Of a stretch of DNA of 64,000 nucleotides, positions 34,824 to 45,460 are shown piece by piece. This stretch comes from Rhodanobacter sp. C05 (GTDB taxonomy: Bacteria > Pseudomonadota > Gammaproteobacteria > Xanthomonadales > Rhodanobacteraceae): the NCBI RefSeq assembly GCF_002001165.1, contig NZ_MUNQ01000005.1:1-64000 (forward strand). Reading direction: 5' to 3'. Position numbers and translations under genes: made by a program. How positions within the stretch are numbered: the stretch's first letter is position 1; every line of letters starts with the position of its first letter. The notes beneath the pieces are model-generated. The model was not told the origin of the DNA and made no database searches. It saw nothing but the letters and a program-made list of their open reading frames with translations.

Positions 34824-36605
34824 TCAATACCCGATCACCTCGCCATCCTTGCGCATCTCTGTGGCGCCCCAGTACACGTGCTGTTTGGCGTCGAACATGA
34901 TCGCCTCGTAGCCGCCGAAGTTGCCGGTACCCGGCACGACCTTGTAGCCGCGCTTGACCAGTTCGGTCTTTACCGCAGGATCGAAGCCCGACTCCATTTC
35001 CACCGTGCCGATGCCCTGCGAGGCTTCACCGGTGGGTTCGGCGTTGCCGTAGTGGCGCCAGCGCGCGGCATCGCCGGCGTCCTGCACGTTCATGCCGTAG
35101 TCGATCATGTTGGTCAGCACCTGGATGTGACCCTGCGGCTGCATGTCGCCACCCATCAGGCCGAACGACATGTATGGCGCACCATCCTTCATCACGAAGC
35201 CGGGGATGATGGTGTGGAACGGACGCTTGCCGGCGACGTAGACATTCGCGGCACCGGGCTTGAGCGAATACAGCTCGCCGCGATCCTGGAACATGAAGCC
35301 GAGGCCGTCGGCGACCAGGCCCGAACCCATGCCGCGGTAGTTCGACTGGATGATCGACACCATCATGCCGTCCTTGTCGGCGGTGGTGAAATAGGTGGTG
35401 TCACCGTTGAACAGTTTCGGATCGCCGGGACCGATATCCGGATTGGCGTGCTCGGGACCGATCAACTTGCGCCGCTGGTCGGCGTAGCCTTCGGACAGCA
35501 GACCTTTCATCGGCACGTCGACGAAACGCGGATCGGCGTAGTACTTGGCCAGATCCTCATAGGCGAGGCGCTTGGCTTCCAGCATCGCGGTGATCGCATC
35601 GGCGCTGCCCACGCCCATCTTCTTCAGATCGAAGCCCTTGAGCAGCTGCAGCATTTCCAGCGCAGCGAAACCCTGTCCGTTCGGCGGCAGTTCGTATACG
35701 TCGTAGCCGTGGTAGTTCACCGATTGCGGCGTTACCCACTCACCGTGGTGACTGGCGAAATCCTCGTAACGCAGGTCGCCGCCGATGCGCTTGAAGTAGG
35801 CATCGATGGTATGCGCGATCGCGCCCTTGTAGAACGCATCGCGGCCGCCCTTGGCGATCATGGTCAGCGTGCGAGCGAGATCAGGGTTGCGGAACACCTC
35901 GCCTTCGGCGGGCGTGTGGCCATCGATCAGATAGGTGTGGCGCGCATTCGCGCTTTCCTCGATCAACCCGTGCATCCGTTCGAACGCCGCCATGTTGCCC
36001 TTCCAGTACTGGGCAACCAGCTGGGTGACCGGGAAACCGTTCTGGGCATAGCCGATCGCGGGCGCCAGGTCGTCGGCCAGCGAGAGCTTGCCGAACTTGT
36101 CATGCAGCGCACCCCAGGTATCGACGGTGCCCGGCACGGTGATCGGCAGCGAGCCGACGGCGGGAATGTGATCCTTCGCCGGCAGCCCGGCCTTGAGATA
36201 CGCGGCCTTTACCTCGGCCTGCATCTTCGCCAGGTCGCGGCCCTTCGCCGACGGGCCGGAGCCGTTGTAGCCGTAGAGCTTGTGCGTCTTCGGATCCCAC
36301 ACGATCACGAAGCAGTCGCCGCCGATGCCATTCAGCACCGGCTCCATCAGGCCGAGCGCCGCATTCGCCGCGATCGCCGCATCCACCGCGCTGCCACCCT
36401 TCTTGAGGATGTCGATCGCGATCTGCGAGGCCAGTGGCTGCTCGGTCGCCGCCATGCCGTGCTGAGCCAGCACTGGCGAACGGGAAGCCCAGGGCTTACC
36501 TGAGTAGCGATCGCCCCGGCCGACATCGGCACCGACATTCGTCGCGGCCGTCAGCCCCACCAACAGGGCGACGGCAGCGCCGATCCGGATCTGCGAATGA
36601 CTCAT
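34824..36605 (-). CDS. ggt: gamma-glutamyltransferase family protein
   Basis: Ntn-hydrolase that autocleaves before a Thr; removes or transfers gamma-glutamyl groups from glutathione. The 593-residue precursor has a signal-like N-terminus (IGAAVALLVGLTAATNVGA). The cleavage site is NGD/TTYFTTADKDG with catalytic Thr403. The large-subunit segment GIGGDCFVIVWD lacks the glycine-Arg pair that binds the gamma-glutamyl carboxylate in E. coli GGT, so it may be a related acylase. GGAGG before GTG/ATG supports ATG 36605. It follows lpdA by about 50 bases. Confidence 0.85.
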   Translation of the reverse strand: MSHSQIRIGAAVALLVGLTAATNVGADVGRGDRYSGKPWASRSPVLAQHGMAATEQPLASQIAIDILKKGGSAVDAAIAANAALGLMEPVLNGIGGDCFVIVWDPKTHKLYGYNGSGPSAKGRDLAKMQAEVKAAYLKAGLPAKDHIPAVGSLPITVPGTVDTWGALHDKFGKLSLADDLAPAIGYAQNGFPVTQLVAQYWKGNMAAFERMHGLIEESANARHTYLIDGHTPAEGEVFRNPDLARTLTMIAKGGRDAFYKGAIAHTIDAYFKRIGGDLRYEDFASHHGEWVTPQSVNYHGYDVYELPPNGQGFAALEMLQLLKGFDLKKMGVGSADAITAMLEAKRLAYEDLAKYYADPRFVDVPMKGLLSEGYADQRRKLIGPEHANPDIGPGDPKLFNGDTTYFTTADKDGMMVSIIQSNYRGMGSGLVADGLGFMFQDRGELYSLKPGAANVYVAGKRPFHTIIPGFVMKDGAPYMSFGLMGGDMQPQGHIQVLTNMIDYGMNVQDAGDAARWRHYGNAEPTGEASQGIGTVEMESGFDPAVKTELVKRGYKVVPGTGNFGGYEAIMFDAKQHVYWGATEMRKDGEVIGY

Positions 36606-36656
36606 CACGCCTCCTTCGGGGCGACCCGAGTTTTTGGTTTATCGCGGCGGCGCGAC

Positions 36657-38429
36657 TTACTTCTTCTTTGGCAGGTACAGGTCGGTGATCGTGCCTTCGT
36701 ACACTTCCGCTGCCATGCCGACCGATTCGCCCAACGTGGGATGCGGATGCACGGTGAGCGCGATATCGGCCGCTTCACTGCCCATCTCGATCGCCAGCGC
36801 AATCTCGGAGATCAGATCGCCGGCGTTCACGCCGACGATGCCGCCACCGACGATGCGATGGGTTTCCTCGTCGAAGATCAGCTTGGTGAAGCCTTCGGTA
36901 CGGTCGATACCGATGGCGCGGCCGCTGGCCACCCACGGGAAACGCCCGACACCAATTTTCAGGCCTTTTTCCTTCGCCTCACGTTCGGTCACACCCACCC
37001 ATGCCACTTCCGGGTTGGTGAAGGCTACCGACGGAATCACCCGCGCGTCGAAATGACTCTTGAGGCCCGCCACCACCTCGGCAGCCACATGTGCCTCGTG
37101 GGTGGCCTTGTGCGCCAGCATCGGCTGACCGACCAGATCGCCAATCGCGAAGATGTGCGGCACGTTGGTGCGCATCTGCGAGTCGACATTGATGAAGCCG
37201 CGCTCGGTGACGGCGACGCCAGCCTTGTCTGCACCAATCTTGCCGCCGTTCGGCGAACGGCCCACTGACACCAGCACGCGATCGAACAAGGTAGTCGCGG
37301 GAATGCTGTCGCCTTCGTAGCTGACCTCGATACCCTTCGCCGTCGCCTTCGCCTCGACCACCTTGGTCTTCAGATGCACGCCCTTGAGCTTGCCGCCCAT
37401 GCGCTTGGCCAGCGGCTTGATCAGGTCGGCATCGGCGCCGGGAATGAGCTGATCCATGAACTCGACCACAGTCACTTCGCTGCCCAGCGCGCCGTACACC
37501 GTAGCCATTTCCAGGCCGATGATGCCGCCGCCCACGACCAGCAAGGTTTTCGGCACATCCTTCAGTTCCAGCGCGCCGGTGGAGTCGACGATGCGCTCGT
37601 CATCCCACGGGAACGCGGGCAGCTTCACCGACTGCGAACCGGCGGCGATGATCGCGTACTCGAAACGGAGCAGCTTTACGCCATCTTTCGTCTGGACTTC
37701 CATTTCGTTCGGCGACACGAACGTGCCGACGCCCTCGAGTGTGCGCACCTTGCGCTGCTTCGCCATCGAGCTGAGCCCGCCAGTGAGCTGGCCGACCACC
37801 TTGTTCTTGAAATCGCGCAGTTTTTCGATGTCGATCTTTGGCGCGCCGAAACTGACGCCATGCGAAGCCATTGCTGCCGCCTCGTCGATCACCACGGCAG
37901 CGTGCAGCAGCGCCTTGGACGGAATGCAACCCACGTTGAGACAGACACCGCCGAGCGTGGCATAGCGCTCCACCAGCACCGTATCGACACCGAGATCCGC
38001 AGCGCGGAACGCAGCTGAATAGCCGCCAGGGCCGGAGCCAAGCACGACAAGCTTGCATTCGATATCCGCCTTGCGGCCAGATGCGCTCGCCGCCGATGGC
38101 GCCGGTGCAGGCTTGGCCGGAGCCGGAGCGGCGGCCGCCTTCGGCGCTTCGGTTTGCGCGATCTCGGCCTTGGGCGCGGCAACATCGCCGGCAACCTCAA
38201 GCACGGCAATCACCGCGCCTTCGGACAGCTCGTCCCCTACCTTCACTCTCAATTCCTTGATCACGCCGGCGGCGCTCGAGGGAATCTCCATCGTGGCCTT
38301 GTCCGACTCCAGCGTGATCAGGCTCTGCTCTTTCGCCACGGTGTCGCCAGCCTTCACCAGCACTTCGATCACCGGCACGCCGTCGTGACCACCGATATCC
38401 GGAACCTTGATTTCGATCGTGTTCGCCAT
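36657..38429 (-). CDS. lpdA: dihydrolipoyl dehydrogenase with N-terminal lipoyl domain (PDH E3)
   Basis: E3 of the pyruvate dehydrogenase complex, 590 residues. A lipoyl domain (residues 1-80, lipoyl Lys44 in [11 protein letters not shown]) and an Ala/Pro linker precede the flavoprotein: [17 protein letters not shown] (FAD), the disulfide [13 protein letters not shown] and a NAD site [11 protein letters not shown]; the active-site His-Glu is near the end in HPHPTLGES. An E3 carrying its own lipoyl domain is known in Neisseria and xanthomonads. AGGAG spacing supports ATG 38429. It follows aceF by 13 bases. Confidence 0.95.
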   Translation of the reverse strand: MANTIEIKVPDIGGHDGVPVIEVLVKAGDTVAKEQSLITLESDKATMEIPSSAAGVIKELRVKVGDELSEGAVIAVLEVAGDVAAPKAEIAQTEAPKAAAAPAPAKPAPAPSAASASGRKADIECKLVVLGSGPGGYSAAFRAADLGVDTVLVERYATLGGVCLNVGCIPSKALLHAAVVIDEAAAMASHGVSFGAPKIDIEKLRDFKNKVVGQLTGGLSSMAKQRKVRTLEGVGTFVSPNEMEVQTKDGVKLLRFEYAIIAAGSQSVKLPAFPWDDERIVDSTGALELKDVPKTLLVVGGGIIGLEMATVYGALGSEVTVVEFMDQLIPGADADLIKPLAKRMGGKLKGVHLKTKVVEAKATAKGIEVSYEGDSIPATTLFDRVLVSVGRSPNGGKIGADKAGVAVTERGFINVDSQMRTNVPHIFAIGDLVGQPMLAHKATHEAHVAAEVVAGLKSHFDARVIPSVAFTNPEVAWVGVTEREAKEKGLKIGVGRFPWVASGRAIGIDRTEGFTKLIFDEETHRIVGGGIVGVNAGDLISEIALAIEMGSEAADIALTVHPHPTLGESVGMAAEVYEGTITDLYLPKKK

Positions 38430-38442
38430 CGTCATTCTCCTG

Positions 38443-39804
38443 TCAGAGCAGCAAGCGACGGATGTCGCCGAGCTGGGTGGCGAGGAAAGATGCGAAGCGT
38501 GCGGCGAGCGCACCGTCGATCACGCGATGGTCGTACGACAATGACAGCGGCAGGATCAGCCGCGGCGCGAACTCCTTGCCGTTCCACACTGGCTTGGTCG
38601 CCGCCTTGGAGACGCCGAGGATCGCCACTTCGGGAGCATTGACGATCGGTGTGAAGCCGGTGCCGCCGATGCCGCCGAGCGAGGAGATCGAGAAGCAGCC
38701 GCCAGACATCTCCGCCGGGCCAAGCTTCTTGTCGCGTGCCTTCTTGGAGATCTCGCCGAGCTCGCGGGCAAGATCGAGCAGGCCCTTCTTGTCGCAATCG
38801 CGGATCACCGGCACCACCAGGCCGTCGGGCGTGTCCACCGCGATGCCGATGTGGAAGTACTTCTTGAGGATCAGCTTCTCGCCGCTCTCGTCGAGCGAGG
38901 CGTTGAACTGCGGGAACTGTTTCAGCGCTGCCACCACCGCCTTGATCTGGAACACCAGCGGGGTGACCTTCAGTTCCTTGTTCTCCTCGCCGAGCTTCTT
39001 GCGGAAAGCCTCCAACTCGGTGATGTCGGCGTCATCGTGCTGGGTGACGTGCGGAATCATCGCCCAGTTGCGCGCAAGGTTCGCGCCGGAAATTTTCTGG
39101 ATGCGCGACAGCGGCTTTTCCTCGATCTCGCCGAACTTGGCGAAGTCGATCTTCGGCCACGGCAGCAGGCTCAGGCCGCCCAGCGATGCCGCGGCGCCAC
39201 CTGTCGGACGCGCACCGGAAGCGAGCGCATGCTTCACGTAGGCGCTGACGTCTTCGCGCTGGATGCGGCCGCCGCGACCGGAACCCTTCACCTGGGTGAT
39301 GTCGACGCCCAGCTCGCGCGCGAAGGCACGAATCGCCGGGCTGGCGTAAGGCGCATCGCCCGGCATCACCAGGCGCGCATCCAGCGGCGGTCGCGCCGCC
39401 GGCGACACGTCGCCTTCCGGCACGTTGCCAGGCAACACGCTGCGGCCGCCGATCGGCGCGGGCTTTTCCTCGACCTGCGGTGCGGAGACCTTGTCCGGCG
39501 CAGGCGCAGGGGCGGGAGCCGGCGCGGCAGCTTTTGGTGGCTCGGCGGCAGGTACAGCGGCAGCGCCATCGGCCTCGATGATCGCGATCACCGCGCCCTC
39601 GGACACCTCATCGCCCACTTTCAGTTTCATTTCCTTGATCGTGCCGGCGAACGGTGCAGGCACTTCCATCGTGGCCTTGTCCGACTCCAGCGTGATCAGG
39701 CTCTGCTCTTTCTCCACACGGTCACCAACCTTGACCAGCACTTCGATGACGGGGACGTCGGCGTGACCGATATCGGGAACACGAGCTTCTTTAAGGTCAG
39801 CCAT
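38443..39804 (-). CDS. aceF: pyruvate dehydrogenase E2, dihydrolipoamide acetyltransferase
   Basis: E2 core of the pyruvate dehydrogenase complex, 453 residues. A single lipoyl domain (Lys43 in [11 protein letters not shown]), an Ala/Pro linker, a peripheral subunit-binding domain near residues 155-190 ([27 protein letters not shown]) and the catalytic domain ending in [15 protein letters not shown] (His and Asp active site) are visible. A CAGGAG ribosome site precedes ATG 39804. lpdA follows in the same operon. The E1 gene (aceE) is not in the window. Confidence 0.95.
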   Translation of the reverse strand: MADLKEARVPDIGHADVPVIEVLVKVGDRVEKEQSLITLESDKATMEVPAPFAGTIKEMKLKVGDEVSEGAVIAIIEADGAAAVPAAEPPKAAAPAPAPAPAPDKVSAPQVEEKPAPIGGRSVLPGNVPEGDVSPAARPPLDARLVMPGDAPYASPAIRAFARELGVDITQVKGSGRGGRIQREDVSAYVKHALASGARPTGGAAASLGGLSLLPWPKIDFAKFGEIEEKPLSRIQKISGANLARNWAMIPHVTQHDDADITELEAFRKKLGEENKELKVTPLVFQIKAVVAALKQFPQFNASLDESGEKLILKKYFHIGIAVDTPDGLVVPVIRDCDKKGLLDLARELGEISKKARDKKLGPAEMSGGCFSISSLGGIGGTGFTPIVNAPEVAILGVSKAATKPVWNGKEFAPRLILPLSLSYDHRVIDGALAARFASFLATQLGDIRRLLL

Positions 39805-40012
39805 GATGACTCCTGCGATGGCGATGGCGTGCCGCTCGGGGATGGCGGCCGCAGACAAGGCCTCAATCATAACGAAGGCCTGACGATTCGTATGCCTGTA
39901 ATGATCACCATGCGCGCGCGTATGCATGACCTTGAGCGCACGCACGCACCCAACCCATGCCCTAATCTGGGGCTCAGCCAACACCGCGCCGGGCGGTACA
40001 AGGAAGCAAGCC

Positions 40013-40897
40013 ATGCTGACGATTCGTGACCTGTCGAAAACCTACGCCAACGGAGTGAGGGCACTGCGCGGCGTGTCGCTGGATATTCCCAACGGCATGT
40101 TCGGCCTGCTCGGTCCGAACGGCGCAGGCAAATCTTCGCTGATGCGCACGATCGCCACGCTGCAGGATCCGGACGAAGGCACGATCAAGCTCGGCGACAT
40201 GGACTTGATGGCCGACAAGCAGGCCACCCGGCGCCTGCTCGGCTACCTGCCACAGGAGTTCGGTGTGTACCCGAAGGTCTCCGCCGAAGCGATGCTGGAG
40301 CACTTCGCCGTGCTCAAGGGCGTCACCGTGAAGAGCGAGCGGCGCGAACTGGTCGAGGCCCTGCTGCGCCAGGTGAACCTGTGGGATGTGCGCAAGCGCA
40401 AGCTGGGCACCTACTCCGGCGGCATGCGCCAACGCTTCGGCATCGCCCAGGCGCTGATCGGCGATCCGCGCCTGGTCATCGTGGACGAGCCCACCGCCGG
40501 ACTCGATCCGGAGGAGCGCAACCGCTTCCTCAACCTGCTGGCCGAGATCGGCGAACGGGTGGTGGTGATCCTGTCCACGCATATCGTCGAGGACGTCACC
40601 GACCTGTGCTCGCGCATGGCGATCATCGGCCAGGGCCAGGTGCTGCTGAGCGGCGAGCCGGTCGAGGCGATCCGCTCGCTCGACGGCCGCGTGTGGCGAC
40701 GCACGATCGACAAGGCCGAGCTGGATGGCTACCGCGCCCGCATGAACATCCTGTCCACCCGCCTCGCCGGCGGCCGCACCCTGCTGCATGTGCTGGCCGA
40801 CACCCGACCGGAAGAAGGTTTCGAGGCCGTCGCGCCCGATCTGGAAGACGTCTATTTCGGCCGCCTGCGCGAGCAGGCCACGGCCAAGGCAGCCTGA
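40013..40897 (+). CDS. ABC transporter ATP-binding protein
   Basis: ATPase of an ABC-2-type system, 294 residues. Walker [12 protein letters not shown] loop YLPQEFG, signature YSGGMRQR, Walker [13 protein letters not shown] and the switch His LSTHIVEDV are all intact. AAGGAAG is the ribosome site before ATG 40013. The next gene (45 bases on) encodes a permease fused to an M1 peptidase, so this is its energy unit. Cargo is unknown. Confidence 0.95.
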   Translation: MLTIRDLSKTYANGVRALRGVSLDIPNGMFGLLGPNGAGKSSLMRTIATLQDPDEGTIKLGDMDLMADKQATRRLLGYLPQEFGVYPKVSAEAMLEHFAVLKGVTVKSERRELVEALLRQVNLWDVRKRKLGTYSGGMRQRFGIAQALIGDPRLVIVDEPTAGLDPEERNRFLNLLAEIGERVVVILSTHIVEDVTDLCSRMAIIGQGQVLLSGEPVEAIRSLDGRVWRRTIDKAELDGYRARMNILSTRLAGGRTLLHVLADTRPEEGFEAVAPDLEDVYFGRLREQATAKAA

Positions 40898-40941
40898 CGC
40901 CAACCGCTGTTTCGGCAGTCTTCCACTACAGGGACGGGAAT

Positions 40942-43900
40942 ATGTTTTTCGAGATACTCCGATTTGAATTGCGCCAGCAGCTGAAGGCGCCGCTGTTCTG
41001 GATCATCGCTGCCGTGTTCGGCGCGCTCGCCTTCACTCTGGTAACCACCGATGCGGTGATCATCGGCGGCTCCAGTGGCAATGTATTGCGCAATGCGCCG
41101 CTGGTGATCGTCCGGCTGCTCAGCGTGCTGACGATACTCAGCATGTTCCTGGTGACGGTGTTCGTCGCCGGCGCCGCGCTGCGCGATTTCGACCAGCGCA
41201 CCGCAGAGCTGTTCTTCACCACACCGATGAGTCGTGGCGCCTATCTCGGTGGCCGCTTTGCTGCGGGTTATCTGGCGTCGCTGGCAATCATGCTGGCCTG
41301 CGCGCTGGGCATAGCGCTCGGCGGCATGATGCCGTGGATCGATGCGCTGCGGTTGGGGCCACCCAGCTGGCATGGTTATGCGTGGGCATTCGGCGTGATG
41401 GTGGTGCCGGACATGCTGTTCATCGCCGCGCTGTTGTTCCTGCTGGCCAGCACCACGCGCTCGCTGCTGGCCACCTATATCGGTGTGATCGTCTATTTCG
41501 TGCTGCAGAGCATCGTTGGTCAGCTGACCAAGGACGTCAACAACCATTTCATCGCCGCGATGCTCGACCCCTTCGGCGGGCGCACCATCGCGCTGGTCAC
41601 TCGCTATTGGTCGGCCTACCAGTCCAATCACGAACTGCCCCCACTGACTGGCGTGCTGCTGTTCAACCGGTTGCTGTGGGCCGGCGTCAGTCTTGCCATG
41701 TTCGGTGCCACATTTGCACTGTTCCGGCCGAACCGCGAAGGCCTGCAGCTGCCGCGACGCAAGAAGCGTGCGGAACCGCCGATGCTGCGCCCACAGGCCA
41801 GCCATGCCACGCTGACGTTGCCCAAAGTGCGTCTGGCCGACAATCTTGGCGCGCACCTGCTGCAACTGCGCACGCAGTTCGCATTCGACACGTTCGGCGT
41901 GCTGCGCGGCGTGCCGTTCCTGATCATGCTGGCGCTGGGGCTGGCCAACCTGTTCGGTGTCTTGACGCTGTCCGGACAGATCTATGGCACCGCCACCTGG
42001 CCAGTCACCCACCAGGTGCTGGACGGCGTGCGCGGCAGCTTCCAGTGGCTGCTCTTCATCATCATCACGTTCTACGCCGGCGAACTGGTGTGGCGCGAGC
42101 GCAGCCAGCGCTCAGCCGAGGTCACCGATGCGTTCCCGCTGCCGGACTGGATCCCGCTGACCGCCAAGCTCGGCGCCCTGCTGGCGGTGATCGTGGTGTT
42201 CCAGCTGGTCGGCTCGCTGGTCGGTATCGGCTGGCAGCTGGCGCACGGCTACACCCATCTGGAGCTGGGCCTGTATCTGGAAACACTGGCGCTGGATACG
42301 ATCCCGTTCGCTTTGCTGGCGGCGCTGGCGTTGTTCCTGCAGGTGCTGTCGAACAACAAGTTTCTTGGCTACCTGCTGACCATCCTGTGGTTCGTCTGCC
42401 AGATTGGCTTTGGGCTGCTGCACTGGGAACAGAATCTGTACAACTACGGCAACGTACCGTCTGCGCCGTATTCGGACATGAACGGCTTCGGGCATTTCCT
42501 CAAGGCGACGCTGTGGTTCGACTTCTACTGGGCCAGCTGTGCGGTGGTATTGCTGGTGCTGGCCGCGCTGTTCTGGGTTCGCGGCACCGGCCAGGTCTGG
42601 CGTGAGCGGATGCGTGAAGCACGCTCACGACTGCGCGCGCCGACGAAGATTGCACTGGCGCTCGGTCTGCTTGCCTTCATCGGCAGTGGCGCGTGGATCT
42701 ACTACAACACCAACCTGCTCAACCACTACCTGAGCAGCAGCGACAAACTGAAACAACGCGCCGACTACGAGAAGAAATACGCGAAGTACAAGGATCTGCC
42801 GCAGCCGCGCATCACCGCGGTGAAGGCGGATGTCGACATCCATCCGTACCAGCGCAAGCTGGAGATTCGCGGCCACTACACCCTGGTCAACAAGCACGAC
42901 ACGCCGATCAGCGAACTGCACGTGAACTACACCGACGGCTTCAAGTTGAAGTCGCTGGATTTCGCACCGCACGACACGGTCAGCGAGGACAAGGATCTCG
43001 GCTACACCATCTACCGACTGAAAACACCACTGGCACCGGGCGCGTCGATGAACTTCGACTTCGATCTGGAATACGCACCGCAGGGTTTCACCAATAGTCC
43101 GGAAGGAACCTTCCTCGCCTATAACGGCACCTTCTTCAACAACAGTGTGATGCCGCAATTCGGCTACCAGACGGAAGCGCAGATCACCGATCGCAACGAT
43201 CGCCGCAAATACGGCCTGAAAGGCGAGGTGCCGCGGATGCCGAAGCTCGGCGACGAGAGGGCACGCGCGAACACCTACCTCAGCAACGATGCGGACTGGA
43301 TCAGCTTCGATACCACCGTATCCACCGCCGCCGATCAGGTCGCGGTGGCACCGGGCTATCTGCAGAAGGAATGGACCGCGAACGGGCGGCACTATTTCCA
43401 TTACGTCATGGACCAGCCGATGCTGCCGTTCTTCTCCTACCTCTCGGCACGCTATGCCGTGAAGCACGAGACGTGGAAGGGCGTGGATATTTCGGTGTAC
43501 TACAACCCGGCGCATGCATGGAACGTGGACCGGATGATCCAGGGCGCCAAGGATGCGCTGGACTATTACGACACGAACTACACGCCGTACCAGTTCCACC
43601 AGCTGCGCATCCTGGAATTCCCGAACTACGCCGCCTTCGCGCAGTCGTTCGCCAACACGATTCCGTTCTCCGAATCGATCGGCTTCATCGCCGACCTGCG
43701 CGACAAGTCGAAGATCGACTACGTCTACTACGTCACCGCGCACGAAGTGGCCCACCAGTGGTGGGCGCATCGGGTGATCGGCGCAAACACGCAGGGCTCG
43801 ACCATGCTCAGCGAATCGCTGGCGCAGTATTCCGCGCTGATGGTGATGAAGCAGAAGTACGGCGCCGACCAGATGCACAAGTTCCTGAAATACGAACTGG

Positions 43901-44523
43901 ACAACTACCTGGCGGGCCGTGCCACCGAGAAGCTGGCCGAGGAACCGCTGGCGAAAGTGGAGAACCAGCAGTACATCCATTACCGCAAGGGTTCGCTGGT
44001 GTTCTATGCACTGCAGGACTACATCGGCGAGGACAAGCTCGACGCGATGCTCAAGCAGTTCCTGCTCGACAAGGGTTTTCAGCAACCGCCCTACACCACC
44101 TCGCAGGAGTTCATGGACGCACTGGCCAAGGCGGTCGGGCCGAAGTGGCAGCCGCTGCTGGATGACTTCTTCTGGAAGATCACCCTGTTCGACAACCGCA
44201 TCACCGAGGCCACCGCGAAGAAGCTGCCGGACGGCAAGTACGAGGTGACCATGAAGGTGCATGCCGGCAAGGTCTACGTCGACGGCACCGGCAAGGAAAC
44301 CGATGCCACGCCGGACATCCCGATCGACATCGGCGTGTTCGCCGCACCTGCCGATGGCAAGGACGGCAAGCCGCTGTACCTGAAGGAGCAGATGGTGGCG
44401 AACGGCGACAGCACGATCACGGTGACTGTCGACAGCAAGCCGTTCGACGCCGGCATCGATCCGTACAACGAACTGATCGACCGTGTCTCCAGCGACAACC
44501 GGAGGCCGGTGACGCTGCAGTAG
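40942..44523 (+). CDS. ABC-2 permease fused to M1-family aminopeptidase
   Basis: A 1193-residue fusion. Two sets of six or so helices occur at about 1-250 and 310-600, each like an ABC-2 permease half. The C-terminal 590 residues are a gluzincin aminopeptidase: zinc motif HEVAHQWW (His934, Glu935, His938) and third ligand Glu958 in MLSESLAQYSA, with DYVYYVTAHE as the Tyr-containing helix. The peptidase would lie outside the membrane. GGGACGGGA precedes ATG 40942. Such proteins occur in several proteobacteria; the substrate is unknown. Confidence 0.92.
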   Translation: MFFEILRFELRQQLKAPLFWIIAAVFGALAFTLVTTDAVIIGGSSGNVLRNAPLVIVRLLSVLTILSMFLVTVFVAGAALRDFDQRTAELFFTTPMSRGAYLGGRFAAGYLASLAIMLACALGIALGGMMPWIDALRLGPPSWHGYAWAFGVMVVPDMLFIAALLFLLASTTRSLLATYIGVIVYFVLQSIVGQLTKDVNNHFIAAMLDPFGGRTIALVTRYWSAYQSNHELPPLTGVLLFNRLLWAGVSLAMFGATFALFRPNREGLQLPRRKKRAEPPMLRPQASHATLTLPKVRLADNLGAHLLQLRTQFAFDTFGVLRGVPFLIMLALGLANLFGVLTLSGQIYGTATWPVTHQVLDGVRGSFQWLLFIIITFYAGELVWRERSQRSAEVTDAFPLPDWIPLTAKLGALLAVIVVFQLVGSLVGIGWQLAHGYTHLELGLYLETLALDTIPFALLAALALFLQVLSNNKFLGYLLTILWFVCQIGFGLLHWEQNLYNYGNVPSAPYSDMNGFGHFLKATLWFDFYWASCAVVLLVLAALFWVRGTGQVWRERMREARSRLRAPTKIALALGLLAFIGSGAWIYYNTNLLNHYLSSSDKLKQRADYEKKYAKYKDLPQPRITAVKADVDIHPYQRKLEIRGHYTLVNKHDTPISELHVNYTDGFKLKSLDFAPHDTVSEDKDLGYTIYRLKTPLAPGASMNFDFDLEYAPQGFTNSPEGTFLAYNGTFFNNSVMPQFGYQTEAQITDRNDRRKYGLKGEVPRMPKLGDERARANTYLSNDADWISFDTTVSTAADQVAVAPGYLQKEWTANGRHYFHYVMDQPMLPFFSYLSARYAVKHETWKGVDISVYYNPAHAWNVDRMIQGAKDALDYYDTNYTPYQFHQLRILEFPNYAAFAQSFANTIPFSESIGFIADLRDKSKIDYVYYVTAHEVAHQWWAHRVIGANTQGSTMLSESLAQYSALMVMKQKYGADQMHKFLKYELDNYLAGRATEKLAEEPLAKVENQQYIHYRKGSLVFYALQDYIGEDKLDAMLKQFLLDKGFQQPPYTTSQEFMDALAKAVGPKWQPLLDDFFWKITLFDNRITEATAKKLPDGKYEVTMKVHAGKVYVDGTGKETDATPDIPIDIGVFAAPADGKDGKPLYLKEQMVANGDSTITVTVDSKPFDAGIDPYNELIDRVSSDNRRPVTLQ

Positions 44524-44530
44524 CGGCTGC

Positions 44531-45379
44531 TCAGTCCGGCTTCGCCACCGGCGGAACCACGCCCTGGATCAATCGGATATCCATTGGCGTGGTTGGAATA
44601 CTGATCTCCTGCGCGTCGATCCGTTGCTTGATCGCGCGCAGCAGGTCGGCCTGGACCGCCGAGTTGTCACCGACGCGCGTCCAGCCGCGCAAGACCAGGT
44701 TCACCGTCTCACCAGCCAGGCTATCGATCGATACGCCCGGTGAAGGATTCTTCAAGATCCGTGCATCGGCTTCGAACAGCTTCGTGATGGCGGCCATCAC
44801 CTTGTCGATGTCGTCGCGATGGCTGACACCGAACTTCAGTTCAAAGCGTCGCGTGCCACGGCGATTGAAATTGAGGATGGCGTCGCTACCGATCTTCGCG
44901 TTTGGCACGATCGCTTCGCGGTTGTCCGGCAGGATCAGCAGCGTGTGCATCAGGTTGATGGTTTCCACCGTGCCCTCGATGCCACCGGCGGTCACGTAAT
45001 CACCGACACGGAACGGCTGGAACACGACGAGCAGCACGCCCCAGGCCAGGTTGCTCAGCGAGCCTTGCAACGCCAGCCCAACCGCCAGTCCGGCGGTACC
45101 CAGTGCGGCGACCAGGGGCGCTGAAGGTATGCCGGCCTGGGTCAACGCCATCACGATCAGCACCGCCACCAGCACGCCGTAGATCAGGTTGCGCAGGAAT
45201 CCGCTCAGCGTGGTGTCCACTCGCGCGCGCTGCAGCGCCCGCTGCGTGACATTGGCAAGCCGTGCGGCCAGCCAGATGCCCAGCAAGAGAATCAGCAGAG
45301 CTTCCAGCAGGTGCAGTCCGTTCGTGATGACGGCTTCGCCAAGATCGTGCCCGAGAAGGCGTTCCAGAAAATCATGCAT
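44531..45379 (-). CDS. MscS-family small-conductance mechanosensitive channel
   Basis: Pressure-safety channel of 282 residues. Three N-terminal helices end in the gate helix (PLVAALGTAGLAVGLALQGSLSNLAWGVLLVV), whose Gly/Ala pattern matches MscS TM3. The beta and C-terminal domains continue with PFRVGDYVTAGGIEGTVETINL and VPNAKIGSDAILNFNRRGTRR. It ends 8 bases after the M1-fusion stop (convergent). Confidence 0.93.
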   Translation of the reverse strand: MHDFLERLLGHDLGEAVITNGLHLLEALLILLLGIWLAARLANVTQRALQRARVDTTLSGFLRNLIYGVLVAVLIVMALTQAGIPSAPLVAALGTAGLAVGLALQGSLSNLAWGVLLVVFQPFRVGDYVTAGGIEGTVETINLMHTLLILPDNREAIVPNAKIGSDAILNFNRRGTRRFELKFGVSHRDDIDKVMAAITKLFEADARILKNPSPGVSIDSLAGETVNLVLRGWTRVGDNSAVQADLLRAIKQRIDAQEISIPTTPMDIRLIQGVVPPVAKPD

Positions 45380-45460
45380 GGCTGGCGGCTCGCGGAAAAA
45401 ACCGGCGTCAGCCTAGCAAACCCGTCATGAAGAATTCGCCGACGGCGACCAGTGCATGAC

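Noticed and set aside
34878..36503. 541-residue plus-strand open frame
   Set aside because: Antisense to the gamma-glutamyltransferase gene.
42625..44262. 545-residue minus-strand open frame
   Set aside because: Antisense to the M1 peptidase domain, whose zinc motif is clear.
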